From Ailanthus altissimus (taxonomy: Eukaryota > Streptophyta > Magnoliopsida > Sapindales > Simaroubaceae): a DNA stretch of 64,000 nucleotides. The DNA is taken from contig OX327697.1 of NCBI GenBank assembly GCA_946807835.1, positions 13,437,501-13,501,500 on the forward strand. Direction: 5' to 3'. This document shows positions 12,253 through 23,140 of the stretch, piece by piece. Below the pieces are notes generated by a model. It made no database searches. It was given only the letters and a program-made list of their open reading frames with translations, and was not told the origin of the DNA. A program made the position numbers and the translations under genes. How positions within the stretch are numbered: the stretch's first letter is position 1; each line of letters opens with the position of its first letter.

Positions 12253-12800
12253 TGATGCAAATTAGGTTGTTAAAGCTTCTCAAGATCCGTTAAGCATCCA
12301 TAGGGATCCAATGAGAAGAGTAAGAATCAAGAAAATGAAGGAAGCATTAACTGTTATAATTGAGCACATCTCAAATTCCTGCTTCATTCAAGACACTAAT
12401 CTAACCAAATTGAGCATTCAAGATGATCAATGCCTTGTCAATGTAAAATTCAAGTTTCTTTAAGTGATCTGGAGTAATTTACATGAAGAAAAAAATAAGG
12501 CGCATATCAATTTAGAAAGGAAAATCTGGCAAATATCAATTTTAAAAGGAAGATTTGGCATTACTGTTCACACATTACTGTGCAAAGGTTTTGTTAAATC
12601 TTTATTTTATTTGTTTCGTTTTTTTTAATTTCTAAGTTTAATTTAGAAACAAGGATACAGAAATATTGGTTTCCTCAATATACTTCTTATTTATTTCCTA
12701 TTTTTATAATCAATTCCTACTATGACTTAGGATTTGATTTAGTTTTTTCTTTATGCTCTTGGTAAAATTAGTTATGTAAGGCCTTGTAACTGATTGGGGA
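12253..12800 (+). repeat. Family B LTR, 3'-truncated
   Basis: Begins TGATGCAAATTAGG and matches the solo LTR at 18970-19794 and, in reverse, those at 15368-16188 and 40646-41581. Near its start one frame still reads IKKMKEALTVIIEHIS, the LTR-encoded C-terminus of the family's polyprotein. It ends around GGCCTTGTAA...GGGGAC, where a copia LTR begins. Confidence 0.8.
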
Positions 12801-12802
12801 CG

Positions 12803-13382
12803 TGATGGATATTTCATTAATGACCATTGCATTATTAGCAATTTAAATTGCCAGCCACCCATGTGATGAGAATTAGTTTGATAATTAGTTTTGAAGTAAA
12901 ATTTCAGTATTCGTAGTTGTTGCTAGTTTTCATTAATTGTGTTGTAATTAATGCTGACATTCTAAGTGCCTTAGTTTTTAGTAGTACTTGATAGTTAGTA
13001 GTTACAAGTTATCATTAATTGTTGTAATAAATGCTAAAAATCTCAAGAGGTCTCTATAAATACATAAGAGACGAGGGACAAACATCCAGACTTTGTAATT
13101 TTAGAGATTAAGAAATCAAAAACTTTTCTTTTGAATTGATATTCTACCATTTTCAAATTTCATTTTGTTGAACGATATCAACAACTTTCATCTTTGTAAC
13201 GAAATCACATCCCATCGACTCTTGTCCTGTGTCAAGTGGTATCAGAGCCTTGTCTTGATATGGCAGGCCATAGTTACTTAAATTGACCTATGATGGCAGG
13301 CCGTAGCTTATACGACCTAGGATGTTTAAAAGTTGTCAAATTCAATTTTTCCACCAAACTAGTGCTAGCCATATTAATATAA
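12803..13382 (+). mobile_element. 5' end of a copia-type element (LTR, primer site, start of gag)
   Basis: An LTR of about 432 bp (12803-13234) starts TGATGGATATTTC and ends CTGTGTCA. It has a TATA box, TATAAATA, at 13055-13062. Two bases further is a tRNA-Met-type primer site (TGGTATCAGAGCC, 13237-13249). The short leader then reads MAG...KFNFSTKLVLA-like peptide, reminiscent of copia gag starts. The element stops at a poly-C tract, after which a family B gag lies on the other strand. A related LTR lies inside the solo LTR at 21716-22080. Confidence 0.65.
13237..13249 (+). other. Primer binding site, tRNA-Met type
   Basis: TGGTATCAGAGCC directly follows the LTR end at 13234. This is the standard initiator-methionine tRNA primer site of many plant LTR elements, and it fixes the 3' edge of the LTR. 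Confidence 0.85.
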
Positions 13383-13403
13383 CCCCCCCCCCCCCCTCTC
13401 CCC
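13383..13403. repeat. Poly-C tract at the junction of two elements
   Basis: Fourteen C followed by TCTCCCC. It marks the joint between a plus-strand copia leader and a minus-strand gypsy gag. It resembles the longer tract at 7801-7833. Confidence 0.85.
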
Positions 13404-14680
13404 TAAATCAATAAACATGTTACATACCTTATTATTGACATGACATCGAGTATAAAAAATGTTATTACATTGTACCTTCTCGTTTTTTTTATATGCACAC
13501 TAAGAGCTATTCTTGTAACTAAAAGCTCTTCATCAACCAGATACTCAATGTCATTTACATCTTTCAAAGGTGGCATGGGCTCATCATCAGATTCACCTTT
13601 AGTCTCAATATCACCATTACATTTCAGTATCATCACTTTTTTGTTTTGGCATTCAGATGAAATGACATATTCTTAAACACTTGAAGCATTTGATATCTCT
13701 ATTTGTAGATAGCTGCAAATTAAATTTACCGTTGTTTGGTACGCCTCCATCTTTGTTGTTTGTGGAGGTTTTGAACGTAGACTTGAAGTTATAGGCTTTT
13801 TCATCCTTTTTGTTTGAATTAGATTTCCATGTTTAAGAAGAAGCCAAACTTTGCCCAATTTGTATGGAACCATTCCTCTTTAATTGTTGCTCTACTTTTA
13901 TAGCCATGTGCACTATGTTATCCAACTTAACATAATATTGTAACTCCAACATGTTTACAATATCACGGTTTAAACCAACTAGGAACCTAACTATAGTAGC
14001 TTCTCGGTCCTCTTCCATATTGGGTCAAATCATGGCAATTTCCATCTCCTCGTGGTAATCTTCAACACTTTTAAAACCTTGAGTAAAGCTTTGCAACTTC
14101 TGAAATCAGACCTTATAGTAGTGACTCGGAATGAACCGCATCCTCATAATAGCCTCCATCCCTTGCCACCAAATAATATAGTATAGTCAATAAATTCTAT
14201 GTCACCCAACTAGAACTTTTTCAATTTGGAGCCGTTGTGGTAATCAAATACCAATTCCATCTTTTTCTCACATTAAAAATAAACTATAGGATTGTATTTC
14301 CCGTAGGAAGATGAAATCTTCATCTTAATACTTCTCAAGTTGTTATCAACCCTATCTCCATATTTAACTCCTCTATCTCCATTCTTACGCTTAAATCTAC
14401 CTAAATTAACATTAGATGCATGATTATCATCATCTAGGTTTCCTCTATAGTTGTCTTTACAATAATATCTAAGTGGATTCTTCTCTTTTCATCGCACATT
14501 AAGAGCTCTAGATCGTTGCCCCCTTTTTGAACTAGATTTAACTTTATCTATTCTCTCAATCACCTCATCAAAGCTCAATTCTAGTCGATTAAATTTTGTT
14601 CTAAGGGCTTAAAAGAAGAGTTTGAAATCTAAAATTTCCTTAGCATTATCGGATGAGCCTTTATTTTTTTCTTGAGACAT
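13403..14680 (-). pseudogene. Family B (CRM-like gypsy) gag, start of protease
   Basis: Reads downwards from an ATG at 14678-14680 (MSQEKNKGSS). The capsid region includes IPSHYYK and QKLQSFTQGFKSVEDY (~14050-14110), then EEDREATIVRFLVGLNRDI and the MLELQYYVKLDNIVHMAIK segment (13833-14018). A zinc knuckle follows near 13680, keeping C-X2-C-X4-H (CFKCLRICH) but losing the last cysteine to a stop. An acidic linker (PPLKDVNDIEYLVDEELLV, ~13530-13580) leads towards the protease, which is missing beyond the poly-C tract. At least eight in-frame stops or shifts make it non-functional. Upstream come its own leader, primer site and LTR (14681-16188), so this is the 5' half of one element. Confidence 0.88.
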
Positions 14681-15367
14681 GTCTAATAAACTACAAAGAA
14701 AGTCATCCCTTATGTGTTTTCTCTCTAGATTAATAGCACTCACACTCGTATTTTCTCAAATTTGGCTTTTACCCTCTCTTGAGCTCACATTCTCTAGCAT
14801 TTTTCCACTACTTAGTCTCCTTTTTATTTCTTTATTTAACTTAACAACCTTAATCAAAATTACCTTGTAACAGTCCAAACTCAACAAATCAGATTACTAG
14901 GAATAAAAATGAGTTAAACGCAAAAGATAAAGGAATAGGTAGAATTTAAGAAGCAAAAAGAAAAAGAAAAGAAAATACAAATTTTGATGCATTTAGGATT
15001 ATTGATTTGTTTTAGGTCGAATTGCACAAACTAGGCAGAATGCACACTTTATGCAAACTAAACTTGAATATCAATAAATAATTCACTTAATTCAGACTTC
15101 TATACTCTTTTTAAAAAAAAACATTCAGAATAGCAACTTGAAATTAATTAAATTCAAAATTTTTTGGCATTTCATTTTATTTTTTCAAAAAATTTATCTT
15201 TTTTTTTTTACTTAGGGTGAAAAAATAGATAAAAGTTATAGACAAAAAGAAACAAAGATGATAGTTTATAAGCGACTAAAAGAAAGGGTGTGAATTTAAA
15301 AGAAAAGAAAAACAATGAAAATAAAGATAGATCAAACATAATTTAGAGCCTAAGCTATGATATCAAT
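14681..15367 (-). other. Family B 5' leader with decayed tRNA-Met primer site
   Basis: Untranslated leader between LTR and gag. Next to the LTR, minus-strand TGATATCATAGCTTA (15352-15366) differs slightly from the tRNA-Met primer site TGGTATCAGAGC. The leader is rich in A/T runs and is shared with 40061-40645 (TGAGCTCACA and TGAGTTAAACGCAAA landmarks), which confirms that it belongs to the family. Confidence 0.75.
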
Positions 15368-16188
15368 TAATGTGAACCTCACAAATAATAGTAAGATCCA
15401 AGCTCTAATACGATCCTTTGCCAAGGAAACTTCTAATTTAGATTCATAAAACAAATAAAAACAAGGACCTTGACCCCTTATCTATAAATAGATAAGAACA
15501 TAGATAAGAACCAAAGATATAAGAAACTATGGTAGATGCCATACTTGAGAAAGATGAGAAAACTTGTGAGTGATAAGTCAATGATGAACACCAAAAGATG
15601 AAATTTTGATAAGTTCTGAAAAGTTATTTTAATAACCAAAAGAAAACTCCCACTATTATTAATGTTAAAACTCTGAGTTCCCCTTTAAGTTTTAGGGCCT
15701 TATATAGTCAAATTTATAAAGAACATAAAAGAAAAATATAAATCAAATCCTAAGTCATAGTAAAAATTGACTACAAAAAGAGGAAACAAGTAACAAGCAT
15801 ATTTAGTAAACAAATATTCATGTATCATTTTTTATAAATATAACCTAAATTTTTTTAAAAAAAGAAATAAAAAAATAAGGATAGTAATAAAGCTGCATAA
15901 ACAGTAATGCTAAATCTTTTTCTTAAATTAATATGTGTCTTATTCTGTTCTACATGTGAAATACTCTAGATTATTTAAAGAAACTTAAATAACATTGATA
16001 AGATATTGATCATCTTAAACACTAAAATCTATCAGATTAGTATCTTGAATAAAAAATGAATTTTAGATATGCTTAATGGAACCCCATTTAAGTCTTTTTT
16101 TTTCATTCTCTTGGTTCTTGTCTTTGTCATTAGAACCCTATAGATGCTCAATATTTCTTATGAAACTTTGACAACCTGATTTGCATCA
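15368..16188 (-). repeat. Family B 5' LTR
   Basis: About 820 bp. On the plus strand it runs from TAATGTGAACCTCAC to CTGATTTGCATCA. It is the reverse of the LTRs at 12253 and 18970, with the primer site on its inner side and gag beyond. A decayed TATA region lies near 15697-15705. Confidence 0.82.
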
Positions 16189-16340
16189 ATATATAAGAGC
16201 GAGATGATGAAATATATACTTTTATTTCACATGAACTAGTTCATACAAAAGAGAGAATATTTGCTTTTCTACATTGACATATATATTTTTTAAAATGCCT
16301 AAAATTAGAGTTTAAGTTGCCTTTCATAGTCTAAGGCAGT

Positions 16341-16424
16341 CCTCAAATCTGAATTCTATTTTTACATAGCAAGAGATAAGTTCCTCAAATCTGAGTTCTA
16401 TTTTTACATAGCAAGAGATAAGTT
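16341..16424. repeat. 42-bp tandem duplication
   Basis: Two adjacent, nearly identical copies (16341-16382 and 16383-16424) beginning CCTCAAATCTGA. The surrounding 16189-16579 has short CAGCACCGC-type repeats (~16430-16500) and no recognisable gene. Confidence 0.9.
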
Positions 16425-16579
16425 TACAGCACCGCTTCTAAGCTACTATTACAATCAGTACTAGTGTCAGCACCGCATGCTTTAAAGATCTCAGCACTGC
16501 TTGCTTTTACTGACATCACTTAGTTTTGTCGGCATAGCTTACTTTTGATAGGTTCTGAACATTTTATTATTAAAATACA

Positions 16580-17020
16580 TCAGGCATAAAAATCTTTTAT
16601 TACATAAAATACATATCCACTTCCTAGCACCGATATTTTTTTGGTCATTTGTTTATGATCAATATTATATTGGTCCTTTGCAATGAAAGAAAGAATTTTA
16701 TTTAAGTTGCAAATTTCTAAGCCTAATTTGACTATTTCGGAGGCTAATTTGCCATATATGTAATTAGTATACAAAATTTAACCTCCATGTCTTTCTCTCA
16801 ACTTCATTTAGAGCTTTTCTGCTATTAGCTTTGGAATTCCATCAAAATGTTCTTTCCAATATTTTGCATTAGCATCTGTAATAGCAAAGACTTTGGAAAA
16901 GAATATATCTCTATACCATATAAAATGGGACATGGATGGATATCTCAAATTGTTGAGTTGATCATATCCAATTTCCATATGTAAATTAATATCACAAATT
17001 AAGTGCTTAATTATACAGAC
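16580..17020 (-). pseudogene. Gag- or coat-protein-like fragment, possibly of an endogenous pararetrovirus
   Basis: Read downwards from about 17020, frames give NAKYWKEHFDGIPKLIAEKL, then a LYTNYIYGKLASEIVKLGL stretch and LCNL-like residues. This order resembles the capsid/coat region of plant caulimovirid-like polyproteins and some related retroelement gags. Stops interrupt it, and the following zinc-knuckle region is not convincing. No RT is present nearby. It could equally be a diverged LTR-retrotransposon gag. The family call is inference from motif wording only. Confidence 0.4.
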
Positions 17021-17029
17021 TGCATCTTC

Positions 17030-17840
17030 GTAACAAAAAGTTTGTGATGCAAAATAAGATCTTTATTTTTGTACTAAAACTTATATTTGGCCAAAACATA
17101 GTATTGGTAGTTTTTGTAACTTTTGAACAAGTTCCAGAAAAGTAATTTTTGCGGTGAAAAATTCTTGATGCAAAGTTAGGTCATTTTATTTTCTACAAGA
17201 GCTTTATTATGGTTCATAACACTGTATTAGTTGTTTTAATAACTTTTGAGCATGTTCTAAAAAATATTTTTTTGCAATAAAAATTTTGTGATGCAAAATG
17301 ATGTCATTATATTTTTATGAAAACTTATATTTTGACTTAAAACATTGTATTATTTATTTTTGTAACTTTTGAGCATGTTCTGGAAAAAACACTTTTCACA
17401 ATGAAAAGTATTTGACATAATTGAGGTTGTAAGTTTTCTATGAAAACTTATATTTTGGTTGAGAACATCATGTTAACTTTTTTTATAACTTTTGACCAAA
17501 TTCTAAAAAAAGTAATTTTTGGAATGAAATGTTCGTGATGCAAAATGATGTCATTATTGTTCTTTGAAAACTTATTATATTTTGCCTTAGAATACCGCAT
17601 TGGTTATTTTTGTAACTTTTGTACAATTTTTAAAAAACCATTTTTCACAATTAAAAGTTATTGATGCAAAATGAGGTGGTTATTTTTTTTATAAAAACTT
17701 ATATTTTGGCTTAGAACAAATTATTGTTTGTTTGTTTTGGTAACTTTTAAGCAAGTTTTGGAAAAGTAATTTTTGCAACAAAAAAGTTTGTGACGTAAAA
17801 TGATGTTCTTCTTTTACAAAACTTAGATTTTGGCTCAAGA
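17030..17840. repeat. Satellite-like array, ~124-bp unit, about 6.5 copies
   Basis: The motif TTGATGCAAAAT (with variants) recurs near 17046, 17167, 17290, 17414, 17537, 17663 and 17791, giving unit lengths of 121, 123, 124, 123, 126 and 128 bp. Each unit also carries AAAACTTATATTTTGG and TTTTGTAACTTTTGA. Units are clearly diverged from each other, so the array is old. No open frame runs through it. Confidence 0.92.
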
Positions 17841-18969
17841 TCCATATACATGGTGAAAACCTTAATAGCTTATATTTATAAATATAAGTTTTTGTAGGAA
17901 CATATATTTGCAAGATAAAATCTTTTTAGTAATGTTCACCTATTCTGTTTGTAATTATTGATCATTTAAATCTATGACCGCAGTTTATTTAATAAATTAT
18001 TTATTGAATATAAATATTTATTTTTAAATATTGACAAATTAAAAAATAATCATTAGAGCATTTAGTGTTTTAAGAGTAAATTTGTAATTAAAGAGGCGAG
18101 ATATTTTTTCATGGCCTAACTTTAATCATGGATATAAGTTATAAGATTAATTTAGTGGTTATTATTGGTCTAAGGGCAAGCCTAATTTAATTGAAAGGTT
18201 ATAATTAAAATTTATTTTTATTTATTTAACATGTTTTACTAGAGTGCAACATTCGATTTTTAGTGGAATAACTTCTGGTTAACTTAGAAGAACTAGTAGA
18301 TCATAAGATGATTGAGACTAGGTCTTTTAAGTTGGAGTTAGGAAGCCTGTGAGTATTACAGTCCTTCTACTAGCTCAACTCCTAATCAAACTCTAAATCT
18401 ACAAGGGTGATGCTTATATAAGGGAGGTATGAAATGCTAATTCTGATGATAAGAATAATAATACACAAAAGTTTGAAAATTAAGGTTAGTAAAAAAGATT
18501 GTAGCCATTTAATTCAAGATTTATCAAACAAAGAATTGAGGTAATTCTTTATCCCTATATATGTAATTATGAATAAGACGATTTGGCTTTCGTATAAATT
18601 TATTTTATCAATAAAAAAAATTTATCTAATACTTTGATTGTAGAAATTAAAACTGATAACTTCGGTTCTCTTTTTTTAAAAACTAGTTGGAAAGTTATAG
18701 GTGATGTGCCTTTTAAACATTGTGCCTATGGATAAACAACGTATTTATATGTACGTGGAGCCTTGAAAGACAAAAAGTTGTTGTTGCAACTTACTTTCTT
18801 GTAAAACAATGATGAAAACATCAAGGAGCATGATGTCGTGTCTACCAAGCTTGAACTAGGACAAAGCTAGTGTTTGTGTTTTCTAGAGTTTCCAAGTTGT
18901 AGCCCTACAATAAAAAATGAAAAAGGTTTGTTTGAGTGTTTCAAGGTATTTGAGTGGCAATTTATAATA
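17841..18969. other. Unassigned AT-rich DNA
   Basis: No coding similarity, LTR ends or repeat array seen. A GCTTATATAAGG TATA-like box near 18411-18421 and a moderately GC-richer stretch 18280-18430 suggest a possible LTR or promoter remnant, but nothing confirms it. Confidence 0.4.
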
Positions 18970-19794
18970 TGAATCAGGTTTTCAAAGTTTCACAATATCC
19001 GTTGAACATTTATATGGGTCCAACGACGAGGGCTAGACCCAAGAAAATCAAGGAAACATTAAATGAGCTAATTGAGCACATCCCAAATTCATGCTTTGTT
19101 CAAGACACTAATCTAATTAAATTGAGTGTTTAAGATAATCAATGCCTTGTCAATGTTATTCAAGTTTCTTTAAGTGATCTAGAGTAATTTACATGAAGAA
19201 AAAAAATAAGACGCATATCAATTTAGGAATAAAGATCTAGCGTCACTTTCACATGTCACTATTCATGTGACTTTATTAGATCCATATTTTCTTTGTTTCC
19301 TTTTTTTATTCTTAGGTTAAATTTAGAAATAAGAATACAAAAATATTTGTTTCCTCAATATGCTTGTTATTTATTTTATATTTTTGTAATCAAGTCCTAC
19401 TATAACTTAGGATTTGATTTATTTTTTTCTTTTTATGCTCTTGGTAAATTTGGCTATATAAGGCCCTATAATTCTATGGGGAATTCTAAATTTTAACATT
19501 AATAATAGTGAGTGTTTTCTCTTAGTTCTTTAAAGAACTTTTCAGAAGTTATCAAGATTTTTTCTTATGGCATTCATCCTTGACTTATTATCACTTACAA
19601 TCTTTTTTTATCTTTCTTGAGTGTGGCATTTATCTTAATTTTGTATACCCTTGGTTCTTATCTCTTTATAGATAACGGGTTAAGGTCTTTGTTTTTATAT
19701 ATTTGCGAATTTGAATTAGAATGGTACTTGACAAAGAAACCTCATTGAGCGTGGGTCTCACTTTTCTTTGTGAGGTTCACATCAATATGGTGAC
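18970..19794 (+). repeat. Family B solo LTR
   Basis: Starts TGAATCAGGTTTTC and ends GAGGTTCACATCA (825 bp), with a TATATAAGG box at 19454-19462. Near the start a frame reads KKIKETLNELIEHI, matching the C-terminus encoded by this LTR family. No primer site follows and no pol precedes it, so it looks like the product of LTR-LTR recombination. No clean target duplication is visible. Confidence 0.8.
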
Positions 19795-20599
19795 GTAAAA
19801 GTGATCAAAAGGCAAACTAAGATTGAAATTTAATCATGCTTAATGGTCATGAATGAACGATGATTTTATACATGTAATATAAGGCTTTTTATAAGTTAGA
19901 GTTTGTTTTAGGTTAAAATACTTTATTTGATCCATTATCCTCTTAAAATCCTATAAATTTAATGAGTTGTAATCCCATTAAAAAGGAAAAATAAAAAAAG
20001 GTATGATATCAATTTTATTATAAATGAAAGATTATTAAGTGATTTAATTTCCAAATAAAATAAAGAAATTACCAATCTCAATTTTAGAAGTATTTTAAGT
20101 GTCAAATAAGGCATTAATAGGCTTGTGTTTCTCCATTGGTTTTATTAATATGGGCTTACCCTAATTTTGGACTAAATACCCCCAAGTGGGTTCTTAACCA
20201 AGGGTTGAGTATGTTTTGAATCTTACTTAGTACAATATTATACTTATCAAATCATAACCCACAAGTTGAGCTTGGTAAAGTGTCTTGGGCCCACATGACT
20301 TACATTGTTATACATAACTTGGTATATGTGTGGGCTTGGACTTGGGCCTCTGTAAATTTTAATACAACAACAAGATCAATACTGAAGGTGCTTAGATTTA
20401 ATATTAGTAAAAGGGAAATAAAACTTACCCAATTGAAAAATAATTACATAAATTAGATTTGAAATTTTCATTGCAATATGAAGAAATTTTACAAGAGCTT
20501 ATTACACTTTTAAAAACCTAAAAATTTGGATGACCAAGTCTCAAATGTCTTAAGTTATAATCAAAACTTTTTTAAGACTAGCATTGCTTGAAAGCCATC
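19795..20599. other. Unassigned intergenic DNA
   Basis: AT-rich sequence without recognisable coding or repeat structure. A stretch of WGGGCTTGG-like motifs at 20240-20350 is slightly GC-richer. I see nothing else in it. Confidence 0.4.
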
Positions 20600-21246
20600 A
20601 AAGCCTTCTTATAAAACACATTTTTTTTTAGCTTTTATAATCTTTGAATTGCACAAAAACAACACATGAACCGAGTGTAGAAAATTGATTTATTTATACT
20701 AGAATATGTGCTTACTAAACAAAGAGACAACATAGAACTAGGTTGACCAATGATAACAATATGGTGATAATGTGAAAAGCAACCGATAGAGCCTTTCACA
20801 ACAACATCCTATAATAGTAATGGTCACCTTTTGTCCTTGACAAACCACTAATTAAAGTGGAACTCTATAAAGATATCATTATCAGTTTTAGTACACTAAT
20901 CAAGCTTTTAGAAATCAAAGACACACATCTTCAAGCACTAAACTATTAGTAGATTTTTTATTTAATCAAAGTACTACCAATAAAATATTTTTTTTAAACC
21001 AATACCAATACCATCACCAACAATTAATTTTTTAGTACCTAAAACTCAAAATTTTCTATGTATGCTAGCATCATGTGTGAGATGATAAGTTGCTTTTGAG
21101 TCAAGATACTAGTAGCTCATTCATCTGCAATTTGTGTAGCAACATAAGCTACTCCATTTACTCATTGACCTCATAGATCTTGATTACCATAAACCATGAG
21201 CTCCATAAGTTCTATAACCACCTTATTCACTTGGTATATATCTTTG
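20600..21246 (-). pseudogene. Copia-type pol fragment around the protease
   Basis: Minus-strand frames near 21060-21110 read YLDSKATYHLTHDA and then KKLIVGDGIGIG, the copia protease pattern (normally DSGA followed by a VGDG loop). The active-site glycine has become lysine and the frame stops soon after. It continues, on the other side of a solo LTR, into the gag C-terminus at 22844-23140, so both pieces come from one copia element. Confidence 0.6.
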
Positions 21247-22843
21247 TGATGTGAACCTCATAAAGAAAAGTGAGACTCAATCTCAATGAAGTTCATTTAT
21301 CAAGGATTGTTCTAATTCAGATTCACAAACGAACAAAAACAATGTCTTGAGCCGTTATTTATAAAGAGATAAGAACCAGAGGTATAAAAAATTAAAGGAG
21401 TAGACATTACACTCAAGAAATATGATAAAGATTGTAAGTGATAAGTCAAGGATGAACGTCACAAAATAAAATCTTGACAAATTTTAAAAAGTTCTTTGAA
21501 GAACTAAGAGTAAACTAATGAGAGCAAGACTAACAAATAGAATGTAGATCCTATTCACATTTCAGTTTGTCTAGTTATAAGGGCTCAAGCTAAAAATTCA
21601 AGGAAACTCTCAATTGACTGATTCAAAATATTTGGGCTGAGGTGAATTCATTGAGGCCCAAGAAAACTCTAAATTGATGATTACTCAACTTTGACTCATC
21701 AAGTGTTTATGGACATGATAGATATTTCATTTACGCCTATTACATTTTTAGAAGAAAATAAGAAGCATTTCAAGTTGCCAGTAGCAGCCCATATGGTGAA
21801 AAGCTTTAGCCTACAATTGTATTTATAATAGTAGTTACAATGTTTGATAGTGTGTTTGAAATAAAAAGCCTCAATTGTTGGTGGTAGTTGATAGTTAATA
21901 GTTTTAAGTTTTCATTAAATGTTGTAATAATACTAGCATCCCAAGTGTTCACTATAAATACATGAGAGATGAGAGAAGAGAATTCAGCAATTTGATTTAA
22001 AAAATTCTCTTTAGTTCTTTTAGAACTCTTTGAACTTATCGGAACAATTTTCGTGGCGCTCTCCTTCGACTTATCAATCAATCATTCTATAATTGATTAT
22101 GGCGTCTTTATTATACCAAGGTTTTTACTTCAATATAAGCAATAGGTCACGGTTTCATATAAATCTATTTTTAGACGATCTTAGAGTTTTTTTTTATCCA
22201 CAACTTGCTCAATTTCTTGGTGTGGATTGTATCAAAAAATTTCACTAATATTAATGTCATAAACTTTGAATTTCTCTAGGATTATAGTAGCTTATATAGC
22301 CTAAATCTATAAGTAGTTAAAAGAAAAATAAATCAAATCCTAGGCATAGTAGGAATTTGATTACAAAAGGAAGAAATAAATAACAAGCATATTAAGGAAA
22401 CAAAATATTCTTGTATCTTTATTTCTAAATATAATATAAACTAAAAAGAAAATAAGAAAAATAAGAAATTAGAAAATAAAATAAAGAAACTAGGAAACAA
22501 AAAAGGGTAGATCTGCCAGCCATTATTTTCCTTTTTGCACATGATTTCTTTTCTAAATTAATTATGCGCTTGATCTTCTTTCTTAAATTTATTTTTTCTT
22601 ATTTTGTTCTTCATGTAATCACTCAAGATCACTTAAAGAAACTTAATAACATTGACAAATCATTGATCATCTTGAATACTCAATTCAAACACTTTAGTAT
22701 TTTGTACAAAGCATGAATGTGAAATGTACTTAACTAACCCATTTAATGCTTCCTTCATTTTCTTGGTTCTTACCATTGTCAAATGACCCACCCCATGAAT
22801 GCTCAATGAATCTTGTGAAATTTTGACAACTTGATTTACATCA
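21247..22843 (-). repeat. Family B solo LTR inserted in the copia fragment
   Basis: Plus strand runs from TGATGTGAACCTCA to TGATTTACATCA. Flanks are CTTTG (21242-21246) and CTTTA (22844-22848), a 4/5 match consistent with an aged 5-bp target duplication. The copia coding similarity resumes on both sides. About 710 bp of foreign sequence (~21535-22245) sits inside it. No gag or primer site adjoins it, hence solo LTR. Confidence 0.78.
21535..22245 (+). mobile_element. Copia-type LTR remnant nested in the solo LTR
   Basis: Interrupts the family B LTR. From 21716 (TGATAGATATTTCATT) to about 22080 it matches the copia LTR at 12803-13234 in the same orientation, including a TATA region CACTATAAATACATGAGAG near 21949-21967. 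The 180 bp before it and the 165 bp after it are not in the other copy, and no primer site is evident. Edges are approximate. Confidence 0.55.
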
Positions 22844-23140
22844 CTTTATAGAACCTATAATACCCATCTAAAAATTAAATGGCCTTACCATTCATAGATT
22901 TGATAAATAACTTATCATAGTTAAAGCCTTTTTCTTGAAAAACTTCTTCATTGATTTCCATTTTGAAATGACCTTTACCTCTACCTTCATTGTGATTACC
23001 TCCATTCCAAAATTGATGTTACTGCTACTATTGTTATTTCTAGAGTTGTAATTACCTCGACCAAAATTATAATTACTATCGTTTCTTTTCTTTTGGCCTC
23101 TTTTGGCATAGTTGGCTTAAAAAATATATTCTAATTATCA
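22844..23140 (-). pseudogene. Copia-type gag C-terminal fragment
   Basis: Minus-strand frames give a basic Gly/Asn/Arg-rich stretch (RGNYNSRNNN, ~23030-23070) like the RNA-binding tail of copia gag, followed towards the solo LTR by KSMKKFFKK-type residues. It pairs with the protease piece at 20600-21246. Confidence 0.5.

Noticed and set aside
17030..17840. Regularly spaced repeats resembling a CRISPR array
   Set aside because: Units of ~124 bp are contiguous and diverged, without short identical repeats separated by unique spacers, and the genome is a plant's.
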